Origin: Lactobacillaceae bacterium UBA639
Lineage (GTDB): Bacteria > Bacillota > Bacilli > Lactobacillales > Lactobacillaceae
Direction of reading: 5' to 3'
DNA length: 7,195 nt
Assembly: GCA_002299975.1 (NCBI GenBank)
Contig: DBOT01000067.1
Location: 1 to 7,195, forward strand
A program made the translations under genes and the position numbers. Below the pieces are notes generated by a model, which had not been told where the DNA came from, did no database searches, and was given only the letters and a program-made list of their open reading frames with translations. Positions 1-5,251 of this stretch are shown one piece after another. Numbering within the stretch: the first letter of the stretch is position 1; the number at the start of each line of letters is the position of its first letter.

Positions 1-63
1 ATTAAGGTCCTTCTTTCTAATGGAATGTTGTGGTAACACGATTAAAGACCTTGATGGGTTTTT
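1..63 (+). terminator. Possible end of an upstream terminator (cut by the window edge)
   Basis: Bases 1-9 can pair with 47-55 (nine pairs, one G-U), and the 3' arm is followed by GGG and five T. The intervening loop is 37 nt, long for a simple intrinsic terminator, so part of the structure may lie left of the window. It would separate an unseen upstream gene from the ilvD transcription unit. Confidence 0.3.
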
Positions 64-121
64 CTGTCCACTTAAATGTTCAACTTAAATTTTACAATCT
101 GCCAAATGACGAAAATAAAAG

Positions 122-149
122 TTGACTTTTCGAATTTCCATGTTATCCT
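122..149 (+). promoter_or_regulatory. Promoter of the ilvD leader and operon
   Basis: TTGACT at 122-127 is a good -35 box. After 16 nt comes TATCCT at 144-149, preceded by TG at 141-142, which makes an extended -10. Transcription would start near 156, about 40 nt before the leader-peptide start codon, giving a leader of about 250 nt ahead of ilvD. It is the only promoter seen upstream of the three-gene block. Confidence 0.6.
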
Positions 150-196
150 AAAACTAATCTAATTTTAATAATTTTCTAATTTTAAGGAGAAAAAGA

Positions 197-256
197 ATGA
201 CTCATCAATCAGCACAACAATCATTAATTGTCATTAGCGTCATTATCATTATGTGA
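197..256 (+). CDS. Branched-chain amino acid leader peptide (attenuator peptide)
   Basis: A 19-codon open frame starts at an ATG placed 6 nt after AAGGAGA (184-190), a strong ribosome site. The peptide begins MTHQSAQQS and then reads LIVISVIIIM. Residues 10-18 contain five Ile, two Val and one Leu, interrupted by a single Ser. This bias, the small size, the good translation signal and a terminator downstream are the marks of a leader whose translation measures charged tRNA(Ile), tRNA(Val) and tRNA(Leu), as known for ilv/leu operons of enterobacteria and the ilv operon of Lactococcus. The peptide itself probably has no function once made. The frame is too short for standard gene callers and is likely to be missed. 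Confidence 0.85.
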   Translation: MTHQSAQQSLIVISVIIIM

Positions 257-335
257 TTTGGGCGCTAATTCTTGTTGCCCAGATTATCAGTTAGATCTGG
301 GCAGTGATGATGACCATCCTTTTAACGGTCAACAG
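233..335 (+). promoter_or_regulatory. Alternative stems of the ilvD attenuator
   Basis: Three pairings can be drawn. Bases 233-241, inside the Ile/Val codons, pair with 261-269 (nine pairs, one G-U). Bases 276-284 pair with 295-303 (nine Watson-Crick pairs). Antiterminator candidates sequester the 5' arm of the terminator: 271-279 with 327-335 (two single-base bulges), or 311-315 with 327-331 (five perfect pairs). A ribosome stalled on the Ile/Val run would cover 233-241 and change which stems form. The stems are visible; which one is the true antiterminator is inference. Confidence 0.6.
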
Positions 336-365
336 CTGTCAAAGCTGTTGACCGTTTTCTTTTTC
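324..365 (+). terminator. Attenuator terminator upstream of ilvD
   Basis: A perfect 13-bp stem (324-336 with 344-356), a 7-nt loop and a T-rich run (TTTTCTTTTT) form a textbook intrinsic terminator. It lies between the leader peptide and ilvD, with no other gene for it to end, so it most likely acts conditionally as part of the attenuator. Confidence 0.9.
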
Positions 366-404
366 ACTAATTACTCTGGGAAATCATTTATTGAGGTGAT
401 ATAG

Positions 405-2159
405 ATGGGAACACTGAACTTTTCTTTTGATGCCGATAAACTTCAAAAACGAAGCGATGAGATTACTAAGGGTGTTGACCGCGCACCTGGTCGAAGCCTC
501 TTGTATGCCACTGGTCGAATTAAGCGACCTGAAGACATGGATAAACCATTCATCGCGGTTTGTAACTCCTATATTGAAATCGTCCCGGGGCATGTTCATC
601 TACGTGAATTAGCAGATATCGCTAAGGAAGAAATTCGTAAAGCCGGCGGGGTGCCATTCGAGTTTAATACGATTGGTGTTGATGATGGGATTGCGATGGG
701 CCACATTGGAATGCGTTACTCGCTCCCGAGTCGTGAACTGATTGCGGACTCCGCCGAAACGGTGATTAATGCGCATTGGTTTGATGGAGTATTGTTTATG
801 CCAAATTGTGACAAAATCACGCCGGGGATGCTGATGGCAGCAGCCCGGACCAACGTTCCCGCAGTATTTGTTTCTGGGGGCCCGATGAAAGCAGGACTTG
901 ATCCTAATGGGAAGGCGATCACTTTATCAAATATGTTTGAAGCGGTAGGAGCCTTTAAAGATGGCAAGATTTCCAAGGCTGATTTTCTGGAGATGGAACA
1001 AAACGCGTGCCCAACATGTGGGTCGTGTGCTGGTATGTTTACCGCCAACTCGATGAACTGCCTGATGGAGGCAATGGGAATGGCCTTGCCATTTAACGGG
1101 ACGGCACTAGCCGTGTCTGAACAGCGAAAGGAACTGGTCCGTCAGGCTGCAAGGCGGGTTGTTGAGGTCGTTAAGCAGAACCTAAAGCCGCGTGATGTCA
1201 TGACCAAGGAGGCCTTTGATGATATTTATGCCGCCGATATGGCAATGGGTGGTTCTACAAACACAGTTCTCCATGGTTTAGCGATTGCCCATGAGGCCGG
1301 AGTTGATTATACCGAGAAGGATATTAACAAGATTGCCGAACGAACACCGCATATCGCCAAAATTGCCCCATCCTCCCACTGGACGATGGAGGACGTTCAT
1401 AATGCTGGTGGGATGCCAGCAATTATGAATGAATTGATTGAGATGGGAGGAGAGGTTTTCCATCCAGATCGACCAACGGTAACTGGCAAAACGATTCGAG
1501 AAAATGTAGCTGGCCACTATTCAAAAAATGAGGAAGTTATTCGACCAGTTGCCAAGGCGTATTCGCCAGTGGGTGGTTTGTCAGTATTGTACGGTAATAT
1601 TGCTAAAAAAGGTTCGGTTATCAAAGCTGCCGGGGTTGATCCTGATATTAAGGAATTTACCGGGAAAGCAGTTTGCTTTGACTCACACGATGCTGCCGTT
1701 AAGGGGATTGATGACGGTACCGTTAAGAAAGGAGATGTAGTTGTCATTCGGTATGAGGGACCTAAGGGAGGTCCAGGAATGCCTGAAATGTTGAATCCAA
1801 CTTCCGACATTATTGGTCGGGGCTTGGAAAAAGACGTAGCACTGATCACAGATGGTCGATTCTCAGGAGCTACTCACGGTATCTGTATCGGTCACGTTTC
1901 GCCAGAGGCCGCTTCTGGAGGCGAGATCGCGCTTGTTAGAAATGGTGACCGCATTCATATTGATTTGACTAAGCGGACGGTTGATTTGCTGGTATCGGAG
2001 GAAGAACTTGATAGACGGCGGCAGTCACTGCCACCATTCCAGCCAAAGGTTAAGCACGGTTATCTGGCCCGGTACCAGGCACTAGTCACCTCGGCTGATA
2101 CTGGAGGCGTGATGGTTGGCTATGAACAATTATCTAAGGTTGCTAATGAATTAAAGTAA
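405..2159 (+). CDS. ilvD: Dihydroxy-acid dehydratase
   Basis: This 584-residue protein has the family's usual length. It dehydrates 2,3-dihydroxy-isovalerate and 2,3-dihydroxy-3-methylvalerate to the 2-oxo acids that precede Val/Leu/pantothenate and Ile. Visible motifs are VDDGIAMGH (from about residue 92), NCDKITPGM with Cys135, CPTCGSC (202-208), MAMGGSTNT, and [10 protein letters not shown] with the probable catalytic Ser487. Where [2Fe-2S] enzymes carry a third cysteine (TPCNIHL in Streptococcus mutans IlvD), this protein has VPGHVHL with Gly62, as in E. coli IlvD. It is therefore probably the oxygen-sensitive [4Fe-4S] type. The ATG at 405 follows GAGGTGAT. No acetolactate synthase or ketol-acid reductoisomerase gene is in the window. 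A DUF59 Fe-S assembly gene follows 17 nt later. Expression is probably set by the upstream attenuator. Confidence 0.97.
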   Translation: MGTLNFSFDADKLQKRSDEITKGVDRAPGRSLLYATGRIKRPEDMDKPFIAVCNSYIEIVPGHVHLRELADIAKEEIRKAGGVPFEFNTIGVDDGIAMGHIGMRYSLPSRELIADSAETVINAHWFDGVLFMPNCDKITPGMLMAAARTNVPAVFVSGGPMKAGLDPNGKAITLSNMFEAVGAFKDGKISKADFLEMEQNACPTCGSCAGMFTANSMNCLMEAMGMALPFNGTALAVSEQRKELVRQAARRVVEVVKQNLKPRDVMTKEAFDDIYAADMAMGGSTNTVLHGLAIAHEAGVDYTEKDINKIAERTPHIAKIAPSSHWTMEDVHNAGGMPAIMNELIEMGGEVFHPDRPTVTGKTIRENVAGHYSKNEEVIRPVAKAYSPVGGLSVLYGNIAKKGSVIKAAGVDPDIKEFTGKAVCFDSHDAAVKGIDDGTVKKGDVVVIRYEGPKGGPGMPEMLNPTSDIIGRGLEKDVALITDGRFSGATHGICIGHVSPEAASGGEIALVRNGDRIHIDLTKRTVDLLVSEEELDRRRQSLPPFQPKVKHGYLARYQALVTSADTGGVMVGYEQLSKVANELK

Positions 2160-2176
2160 GAAAAGGGGGGTAGACC

Positions 2177-2503
2177 ATGACGGATGTGCAGACAAGCGAT
2201 CCAGTTGCTGACCAAATTATCAAAGCCTTGCAAGATGTAATTGATCCAGAGCTGGGGATTGATCTGGTTAACCTTGGTTTGATCTATGGTGTTGATATGA
2301 CCGCTGAGGGGGTAGTTACGGTCCGGATGACCCTGACAACGATGGGCTGCCCCATCACAGACGTGCTGCAACAGATGATTGATTCAGCACTACGCAAGGT
2401 AGAAGGTGTTAAGAAGGTTCAAATCGAGGTTGTATGGGAACCAGCCTGGACACCAGATCGCATGAGTAGGTTTGCCAAGATTGCGCTTGGCTACCACGGT
2501 TAA
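2177..2503 (+). CDS. DUF59/MIP18-family Fe-S cluster assembly factor (SufT/PaaD-like)
   Basis: A 108-residue single-domain protein, the usual size for the family. Motifs in order are DPE (23-25), the hydrophobic stretch GIDLVNLGLIYGV, TMGCP with the conserved Cys58, and WEPAWTPDRMS near the C terminus. Family members (SufT, the N-terminal part of PaaD, eukaryotic CIAO2) help place Fe-S clusters in client enzymes in the cytoplasm. It follows ilvD by 17 nt with the purine-rich ribosome site AAGGGGGG, so the two are almost certainly co-transcribed. Because IlvD depends on an Fe-S cluster, a dedicated maturation role is a reasonable inference that the sequence cannot prove. No suf genes are in the window. 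Confidence 0.9.
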   Translation: MTDVQTSDPVADQIIKALQDVIDPELGIDLVNLGLIYGVDMTAEGVVTVRMTLTTMGCPITDVLQQMIDSALRKVEGVKKVQIEVVWEPAWTPDRMSRFAKIALGYHG

Positions 2504-2525
2504 GAGCATAAAGGAGGAAAAAGAG

Positions 2526-3515
2526 ATGAAGAAGGTTGTTTCATTTGGAAGGTGGTTAAGCAAATGGTTCACACTTTTTGTGGTTTTATGGGCAGTGTTT
2601 AACTACTTTGTACCAAGCTTTTCAGCACCAGTTGTTGCAAATACTAAGTATTTATTAGGAGTAATTCTTTTTGGAATGGGGCTAACCCTGACAGGTCAAG
2701 ACTTCAAACGGATCGTTGAAAAACCTATTCCAGTTCTGCTGGGGACGGTTGCCCACTACGTCATCATGCCGAGTCTAGCCTGGCTGCTATGTTTGGTATT
2801 TCAGTTGAAAGGCGCAACGGCCGCCGGGGTTATCTTAGTAGGAGCTTGTCCTAGTGGGACCTCTTCAAGTGTTATGGCCTACTTGGCCGGCGGGGATGTT
2901 GCCTTGGATGTTTCAATTGAGGCCTTATCAACGTTGTTAGCCCCGGTAATGTTGCCAACAATCCTATACTTATTTGCTGGCCAGTACGTTAAGGTACCAA
3001 CGCAGAGTTTATTTATGAGTACGCTTGAAATTGTGGTTCTCCCTATCGTTCTTGGGGTAGTAGTTCATACCTTCTTTGGTAAACGACTGGCGCCAGTTTT
3101 GGACTTCCTACCAATCGTTTCCCAGCTTGCAATCCTTGCCATCATTGGGGCCGTGGTTTCAGCTAATCATGCCAACCTATTTACGGCGGCCACAGCAGTT
3201 GTTATCCCGGTAGTTATGTTGCATAATCTGTTGGGTTATACTTTGGGTTACTTATTCTCACGGGTGCTCCGATTACATCAACCGCAACAAAAGGCCCTTA
3301 CTTTTGAGGTTGGGATGCAGGATTCTAGCCTAGGGGCAACGCTAGCCTTGACTTACTTCTCGCCAGCTGCTGCCATCGCTTCGACCCTCTTCAGTATCTG
3401 GCACAATATCTCAGGATCTGTTCTTTCGTCTTGGTGGAAGAATCATACTGCCGAGAGTCTGGAGGAAATGGTTCAGAATTACGAAAATCAAAATGCCCAA
3501 AAGGCGACGAATTAG
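2526..3515 (+). CDS. BASS-family (bile acid:Na+ symporter) transporter, probable 2-oxo or organic acid carrier
   Basis: I choose the ATG at 2526 because AAGGAGG lies 8 nt before it; a longer frame from 2472 would overlap the previous gene. The product is 329 residues with about nine to ten hydrophobic segments, hence a plasma-membrane protein. Family motifs are FGMGLTLTGQDF (about 49-60), GACPSGTSSSVMAYLAGGD (about 106-124, the crossover region of BASS proteins) and FEVGMQDSSLGATLA (260-274). The C-terminal tail is hydrophilic. The family includes bile-acid carriers, PanS (ketopantoate/pantoate) and plant carriers of pyruvate and branched 2-oxo acids. Its place behind ilvD favours a 2-oxo acid or ketopantoate substrate over bile acids, which is inference from context. 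It is the last gene before a strong terminator. Confidence 0.88.
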   Translation: MKKVVSFGRWLSKWFTLFVVLWAVFNYFVPSFSAPVVANTKYLLGVILFGMGLTLTGQDFKRIVEKPIPVLLGTVAHYVIMPSLAWLLCLVFQLKGATAAGVILVGACPSGTSSSVMAYLAGGDVALDVSIEALSTLLAPVMLPTILYLFAGQYVKVPTQSLFMSTLEIVVLPIVLGVVVHTFFGKRLAPVLDFLPIVSQLAILAIIGAVVSANHANLFTAATAVVIPVVMLHNLLGYTLGYLFSRVLRLHQPQQKALTFEVGMQDSSLGATLALTYFSPAAAIASTLFSIWHNISGSVLSSWWKNHTAESLEEMVQNYENQNAQKATN

Positions 3516-3568
3516 TAACAAGGCAAAGACAGGTTACGGTATCACCGAAAAAGTTAAATAGTAAATCA

Positions 3569-3608
3569 AATAAGGCCACGACACGGAAAAATGTCGTGGC
3601 CTTATTAT
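3569..3608 (+). terminator. Terminator of the ilvD operon, probably bidirectional
   Basis: Bases 3569-3583 and 3592-3606 form a perfect 15-bp stem with a GC-rich core and an 8-nt loop. On the + strand the 3' side reads CCTTATTAT, and the 5' side is A-rich (T-rich on the - strand). It sits 54 nt after the transporter and downstream of the small - strand gene at 3691-3885, so it could stop transcription from both sides. Confidence 0.85.
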
Positions 3609-3690
3609 CTTACTCAGTTTCAATCTTGATAAGCGCTCGTCAGGTGTTATCTTTGACGGAGAAGGCGATCTAAGATGTCGAGGCTGAGCT

Positions 3691-3885
3691 TTAAGAAGAG
3701 GCAGAGGTTCGCCAGAAGAACTGGTTAAAGATGTGCCAATGGATGACGGCGAGGGAGAAGTGGCAGAGGTTGTACACGACCACAAGAAAGATATAGAAGA
3801 GGTTGGCCCGGAGGATGTCCTTAGACCAACGGTGATGGATAATATAGTTCCAGCATCGCCGGAAGTAGTTTAAAAGATTTGCCAT
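3691..3885 (-). CDS. Small predicted membrane peptide, unknown function
   Basis: A 64-residue frame that I do not recognise. The ATG at 3885 follows AGGAGGTG with a 7-nt gap, one of the best ribosome sites in the window and the main reason to accept it. The N terminus is basic and aromatic (MANLLNYFRR, then HHRW at 17-20). A hydrophobic span at about 29-50 (NLFYIFLVVVYNL and following) would cross the membrane once, and the tail is rich in aromatic residues and Ser. An extended -10 promoter lies about 110 nt upstream on the same strand. It converges on the ilvD operon terminator. It could be a membrane microprotein, a peptide toxin or a remnant of a larger gene. It resembles no small-protein family I can name. 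Confidence 0.5.
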   Translation of the reverse strand: MANLLNYFRRCWNYIIHHRWSKDILRANLFYIFLVVVYNLCHFSLAVIHWHIFNQFFWRTSASS

Positions 3886-3995
3886 TAGTCCGCACCTCCT
3901 GTTATAGATTGGCAACTAGTACGGCGACAATAAAGAAGACGAGAGCAGTTAAATAAGAGATTTTTAGGTTTTCTCCTCCTCTTTTTTACTTTTTC

Positions 3996-4004
3996 ATCAT
4001 AGCA
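3996..4004 (-). promoter_or_regulatory. Extended -10 promoter for the small membrane peptide
   Basis: Read on the - strand, TGC followed by TATGAT is an extended -10 box. No convincing -35 is seen. A transcript from near 3989 would reach the ATG at 3885 and also pass a GAGGAGGAG sequence (complement of 3973-3981). That purine run is followed by a short hydrophobic frame ending at 3902 that lacks a standard start codon. Confidence 0.4.
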
Positions 4005-4186
4005 AACTTACACGTTTAATTTACTATTCATTATTTCACGTTGCTTTTTTGTTTTTTTTTCGTTAAATAAGATACGTTTTTACCATTTATACAATTAAAA
4101 CTTATACAATTAAAACGACTATTTTTACAGTTTATCATTAGGGGCTGTTTGTGATAAATTGTCTCTAAAGAATATTGATACAGCTA
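4005..4186. other. AT-rich spacer without a recognisable gene
   Basis: This stretch is dominated by T and A runs, including nine T in a row near 4052-4060. It has no open frame with a ribosome site on either strand. Apart from the tandem repeat at 4087-4116 and possible promoter-like hexamers, I see nothing definable in it. Confidence 0.5.
4087..4116. repeat. Perfect 15-nt tandem direct repeat
   Basis: TTATACAATTAAAAC occurs twice head to tail (4087-4101 and 4102-4116) with no mismatch. Each unit contains ACAATTAA. The same octamer occurs in the opposite orientation in the repeats upstream of the recombinase (complement of 5177-5184 and 5238-5245). It could be a protein-binding site, or chance in AT-rich DNA. 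Confidence 0.7.
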
Positions 4187-4201
4187 ATTAGGAGCATTAT
4201 T

Positions 4202-4231
4202 ATGTCTGGATTTGCAAAAATGACTAGATAA
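4202..4231 (+). other. Nine-codon frame with a good ribosome site, possible 5' remnant of a gene
   Basis: TTAGGAG ends 7 nt before an ATG at 4202, which opens MSGFAKMTR and then stops at TAA 4229-4231. A standard translation start with such a short frame suggests a leader or the start of a gene cut off by rearrangement. Just beyond it lies the antitoxin RNA terminator on the opposite strand. There is no homology evidence. Confidence 0.25.
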
Positions 4232-4232
4232 T

Positions 4233-4259
4233 AAAAAAGGGCATCTTTTCAGATGCCCC
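4233..4259 (-). terminator. Terminator of the antitoxin RNA
   Basis: On the - strand an 8-bp stem (4251-4258 with 4239-4246), GGGCATCT pairing with AGATGCCC, closes a GAAA tetraloop. Six T and then ATT follow. On the + strand the hairpin is followed by GCCGG, so it can only terminate - strand transcription. Confidence 0.88.
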
Positions 4260-4295
4260 GCCGGCTCGGAATAAGTAACCAACTGATCCCAATTT

Positions 4296-4318
4296 GCACT
4301 CCGGCTAATCATTATCTT
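4296..4318. repeat. Direct repeat copies shared by antitoxin and toxin genes
   Basis: GCACTCCG at 4296-4303 recurs at 4360-4367. GGCTAATCATTATCTT at 4303-4318 recurs at 4425-4440, perfect over 16 nt. In the antitoxin gene the two units are fused. In the toxin gene they are 57 nt apart, one at the mRNA 5' end and one in codons 5-10. Chance identity of 16 nt within 122 bases is very unlikely. Confidence 0.9.
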
Positions 4319-4324
4319 AGCTAC

Positions 4325-4352
4325 ATTATACCATGATAATAATATGATACAA
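4325..4352 (-). promoter_or_regulatory. Promoter of the antitoxin RNA
   Basis: On the - strand TTGTAT (4352-4347) and a perfect TATAAT (4330-4325) are separated by 16 nt. The expected start is near 4318, exactly where the 16-nt segment complementary to the toxin mRNA begins. This is a stronger promoter by consensus than the opposing toxin promoter, as expected when antitoxin RNA must be in excess. Confidence 0.8.
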
Positions 4353-4353
4353 T
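4345..4353 (+). promoter_or_regulatory. Promoter of the toxin mRNA (extended -10)
   Basis: TGA followed by TACAAT (4348-4353) is an extended -10; the -35 region is poor (TTATAC at 4326-4331 is the best match). Transcription would begin near 4360, the first base of the 8-nt repeat. This -10 overlaps the -35 of the antitoxin promoter, and the two promoters occupy the same 30 bp in opposite directions. Confidence 0.6.
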
Positions 4354-4359
4354 GATGAA

Positions 4360-4411
4360 GCACTCCGAGGCCACCAACCTCAAATTGTAAGTGCAACTGG
4401 GGGTGAACCCC
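4360..4411 (+). promoter_or_regulatory. Structured toxin mRNA leader hiding the ribosome site
   Basis: The presumed 5' end GCACT (4360-4364) pairs with AGTGC (4390-4394), and inside it GAGG (4367-4370) pairs with CCTC (4378-4381). The Shine-Dalgarno GGGGGTG (4399-4405) is trapped in a 4-bp GGGG/CCCC stem (4400-4403 with 4408-4411) ending right at the ATG. The CACC loop sequence (4372-4375) could also pair with GGTG (4402-4405). Such blocking structures are typical of type I toxin mRNAs. The pairing is read by eye. Confidence 0.55.
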
Positions 4412-4510
4412 ATGGGCCATTTTTGGCTAATCATTATCTTTGTGCCTAAAAAGCACATTAAAAAATCAATCAAAAAGGTGATTGCTCTGATCCGTAAGGT
4501 GACGAAATAG
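4412..4510 (+). CDS. Candidate type I toxin peptide, 32 residues
   Basis: The ATG at 4412 is 6 nt after GGGGGTG. The peptide has a short hydrophobic N-terminal part (FWLIIIFVP, residues 4-12) and a strongly basic C-terminal part with eight Lys, one Arg and no acidic residue. Hydrophobic residues at 16, 20, 23, 27 and 30 would line one face of a helix. This fits a membrane-active peptide. It lacks the Fst/Lpt consensus (a P..VG core with a WL..R tail), so it is not an obvious member of that family. Codons 5-10 contain the 16-nt segment complementary to the antisense RNA. The mRNA ends at a hairpin with a UUCG loop. Against a real gene: the frame is tiny and I know no homologue. For it: a matched promoter, ribosome site, terminator and antisense RNA. 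Confidence 0.62.
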   Translation: MGHFWLIIIFVPKKHIKKSIKKVIALIRKVTK

Positions 4511-4526
4511 TATTGCTTCTTTTTCT

Positions 4527-4556
4527 GCGCTGGCTTCGGCTGGCGCTTTTTTATTT
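4527..4556 (+). terminator. Terminator of the toxin mRNA (UUCG tetraloop)
   Basis: The stem 4527-4534 with 4539-4546 has eight pairs, two of them G-U, and is capped by C(UUCG)G, an exceptionally stable loop. TTTTTTATTT follows. The G-U pairs become A-C mismatches on the - strand, so it works only for + strand RNA. Its T run covers the stop codon of the convergent recombinase gene. A dedicated + strand terminator here is independent evidence that 4360-4550 is transcribed. Confidence 0.88.
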
Positions 4557-5153
4557 GATCAAATTTAGGATCCGGTACAGTTGCTGCCTCGAGATACCGT
4601 ACTTACGCGCTAACTGAGCCTTGCTTTGATAGTCACCAGCCTGATAATCGCGTTTGATACCTTCAAAGACCAGCTTACCTTCCCGATCGGAGGAATCAGC
4701 AGCATACTTCTTAGCCCTGCCTTTGTAGGCTCCACGCTTTTTGGCTTGTTCAATGCCTTGCCGCTGGCGTTCTTTAATCTTTTCACGCTCATTTTGAGCC
4801 ACAAACCCCATTAAGTTGATCATCATATCCAACATAAACTGGTCAACTAGTTCGTTGCCAGTGTGCGTCTGCGGGAGGTCGTCAACAACCAATTTGACGC
4901 CGATATCCTTGAATCGTTGCACTAGATGCTGGATATCTTGATAGTTACGGCTCAATCGGTCCAGACTGATGACTTCAACGGTGTCACCTTCCCGAATAAA
5001 TTGCAGCATTGCTTTTAACCCTGGGCGGTTAGTCGTCTTGCCGCTAAATTTATCGGTGAAGACTTTGTCAGCTTTCACCTCCTTGCTCCTGGCTAGCTGA
5101 CGATCAAGATTTTGTCCCTGACTACTAACGCGTGCATAGAATATTAATGCCAT
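4551..5153 (-). CDS. Small serine recombinase (resolvase/invertase family)
   Basis: I choose the ATG at 5153 over the in-frame GTG at 5162. GGGGTGAG lies just before it, and it puts the nucleophile at Ser10, as in gamma-delta resolvase. The product is 200 residues, normal for the resolvase/invertase subfamily. The catalytic domain shows YARVSSQGQ (Arg8, Ser10), FIREGDTVEVISLDRLSRN (Asp65, Arg66, Arg69) and NEREKIKERQ with the E-helix continuing to about 140. The DNA-binding end has GRAKK and a helix-turn-helix at about 177-197 (AQLARKYGISRQQLYRILN). Such enzymes cut and rejoin DNA at short dyad sites through a Ser-DNA link, in resolution or inversion. No transposase is in the window. Inverted repeats directly upstream are its likely site and operator. 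It is convergent with the toxin gene. On plasmids such genes act as multimer resolvases. Confidence 0.93.
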   Translation of the reverse strand: MALIFYARVSSQGQNLDRQLARSKEVKADKVFTDKFSGKTTNRPGLKAMLQFIREGDTVEVISLDRLSRNYQDIQHLVQRFKDIGVKLVVDDLPQTHTGNELVDQFMLDMMINLMGFVAQNEREKIKERQRQGIEQAKKRGAYKGRAKKYAADSSDREGKLVFEGIKRDYQAGDYQSKAQLARKYGISRQQLYRILNLIK

Positions 5154-5166
5154 TTCGCTCACCCCA

Positions 5167-5248
5167 ATTGATACATTTAATTGTTACACTTTAATTGCTG
5201 ATATTATTGTAACTCATTATGTATCAATGGAGTGTACTTAATTGTTAC
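5167..5248. repeat. Nested inverted repeats upstream of the recombinase, likely its binding or crossover site
   Basis: ATTGATACAT (5167-5176) is the exact reverse complement of ATGTATCAAT (5219-5228). Inside these, GTTACA (5183-5188) mirrors TGTAAC (5208-5213). The layout is therefore two inverted copies of TGTAAC-N5/6-ATGTATCAAT. TTAATTGTTAC at 5177-5187 recurs directly at 5238-5248, giving a partial third copy. Multiple ordered half-sites next to a serine recombinase gene are typical of res-type sites, which also repress the gene. Confidence 0.65.
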
Positions 5249-5251
5249 GAT

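Larger units (their letters stand above)
4233..4318 (-). ncRNA. Candidate antisense antitoxin RNA of a type I toxin-antitoxin pair
   Basis: A consensus promoter upstream and an intrinsic terminator at its end define a - strand RNA of about 86 nt with no plausible coding frame. If it starts near 4318, its first 16 nt (AAGATAATGATTAGCC) are perfectly complementary to toxin mRNA 4425-4440. The next segment, CGGAGTGC, is complementary to mRNA 4360-4367, the presumed mRNA 5' end. The two segments share one base (4303). The sequences are repeated at two places, so the RNA acts in trans on a message transcribed the other way and not by simple overlap. That recalls the DRa/DRb repeats of the enterococcal par (Fst) locus, though with divergent gene order and an unrelated peptide. 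Confidence 0.72.

Noticed and set aside
21..40. T-box-like sequence TGGTAACACG
   Set aside because: Eight of ten bases match the T-box core TGGNACCGCG, but no stem I elements can be seen because the window starts here, and the following hairpin is not a clear terminator. It may be chance or the tail of an upstream leader.
716..1048. Long antisense open frames within ilvD (also near 1278-1517 and 1517-1849)
   Set aside because: They are mirror frames of a well-conserved gene with no ribosome sites of their own.
3534..3785. 83-codon - strand frame next to the small membrane-peptide gene
   Set aside because: It is in a different frame on the same strand as the better-supported 64-codon gene, reads through the terminator hairpin, and has low-complexity Ser/Pro runs and no ribosome site.
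4260..4270. Possible third antitoxin-toxin contact, antitoxin GAGCC against the toxin terminator loop
   Set aside because: The shared pattern is GGCT-CGG against GGCTTCGG, needing a bulge, and it lies inside very stable stems. It is too weak to claim alongside the perfect 8- and 16-nt repeats.
4184..4420. 78-codon - strand open frame across the antitoxin RNA
   Set aside because: It runs over the antitoxin promoter, RNA and terminator, has no ribosome site at its start, and its composition is not protein-like. The RNA explanation accounts for the conserved-looking signals better.
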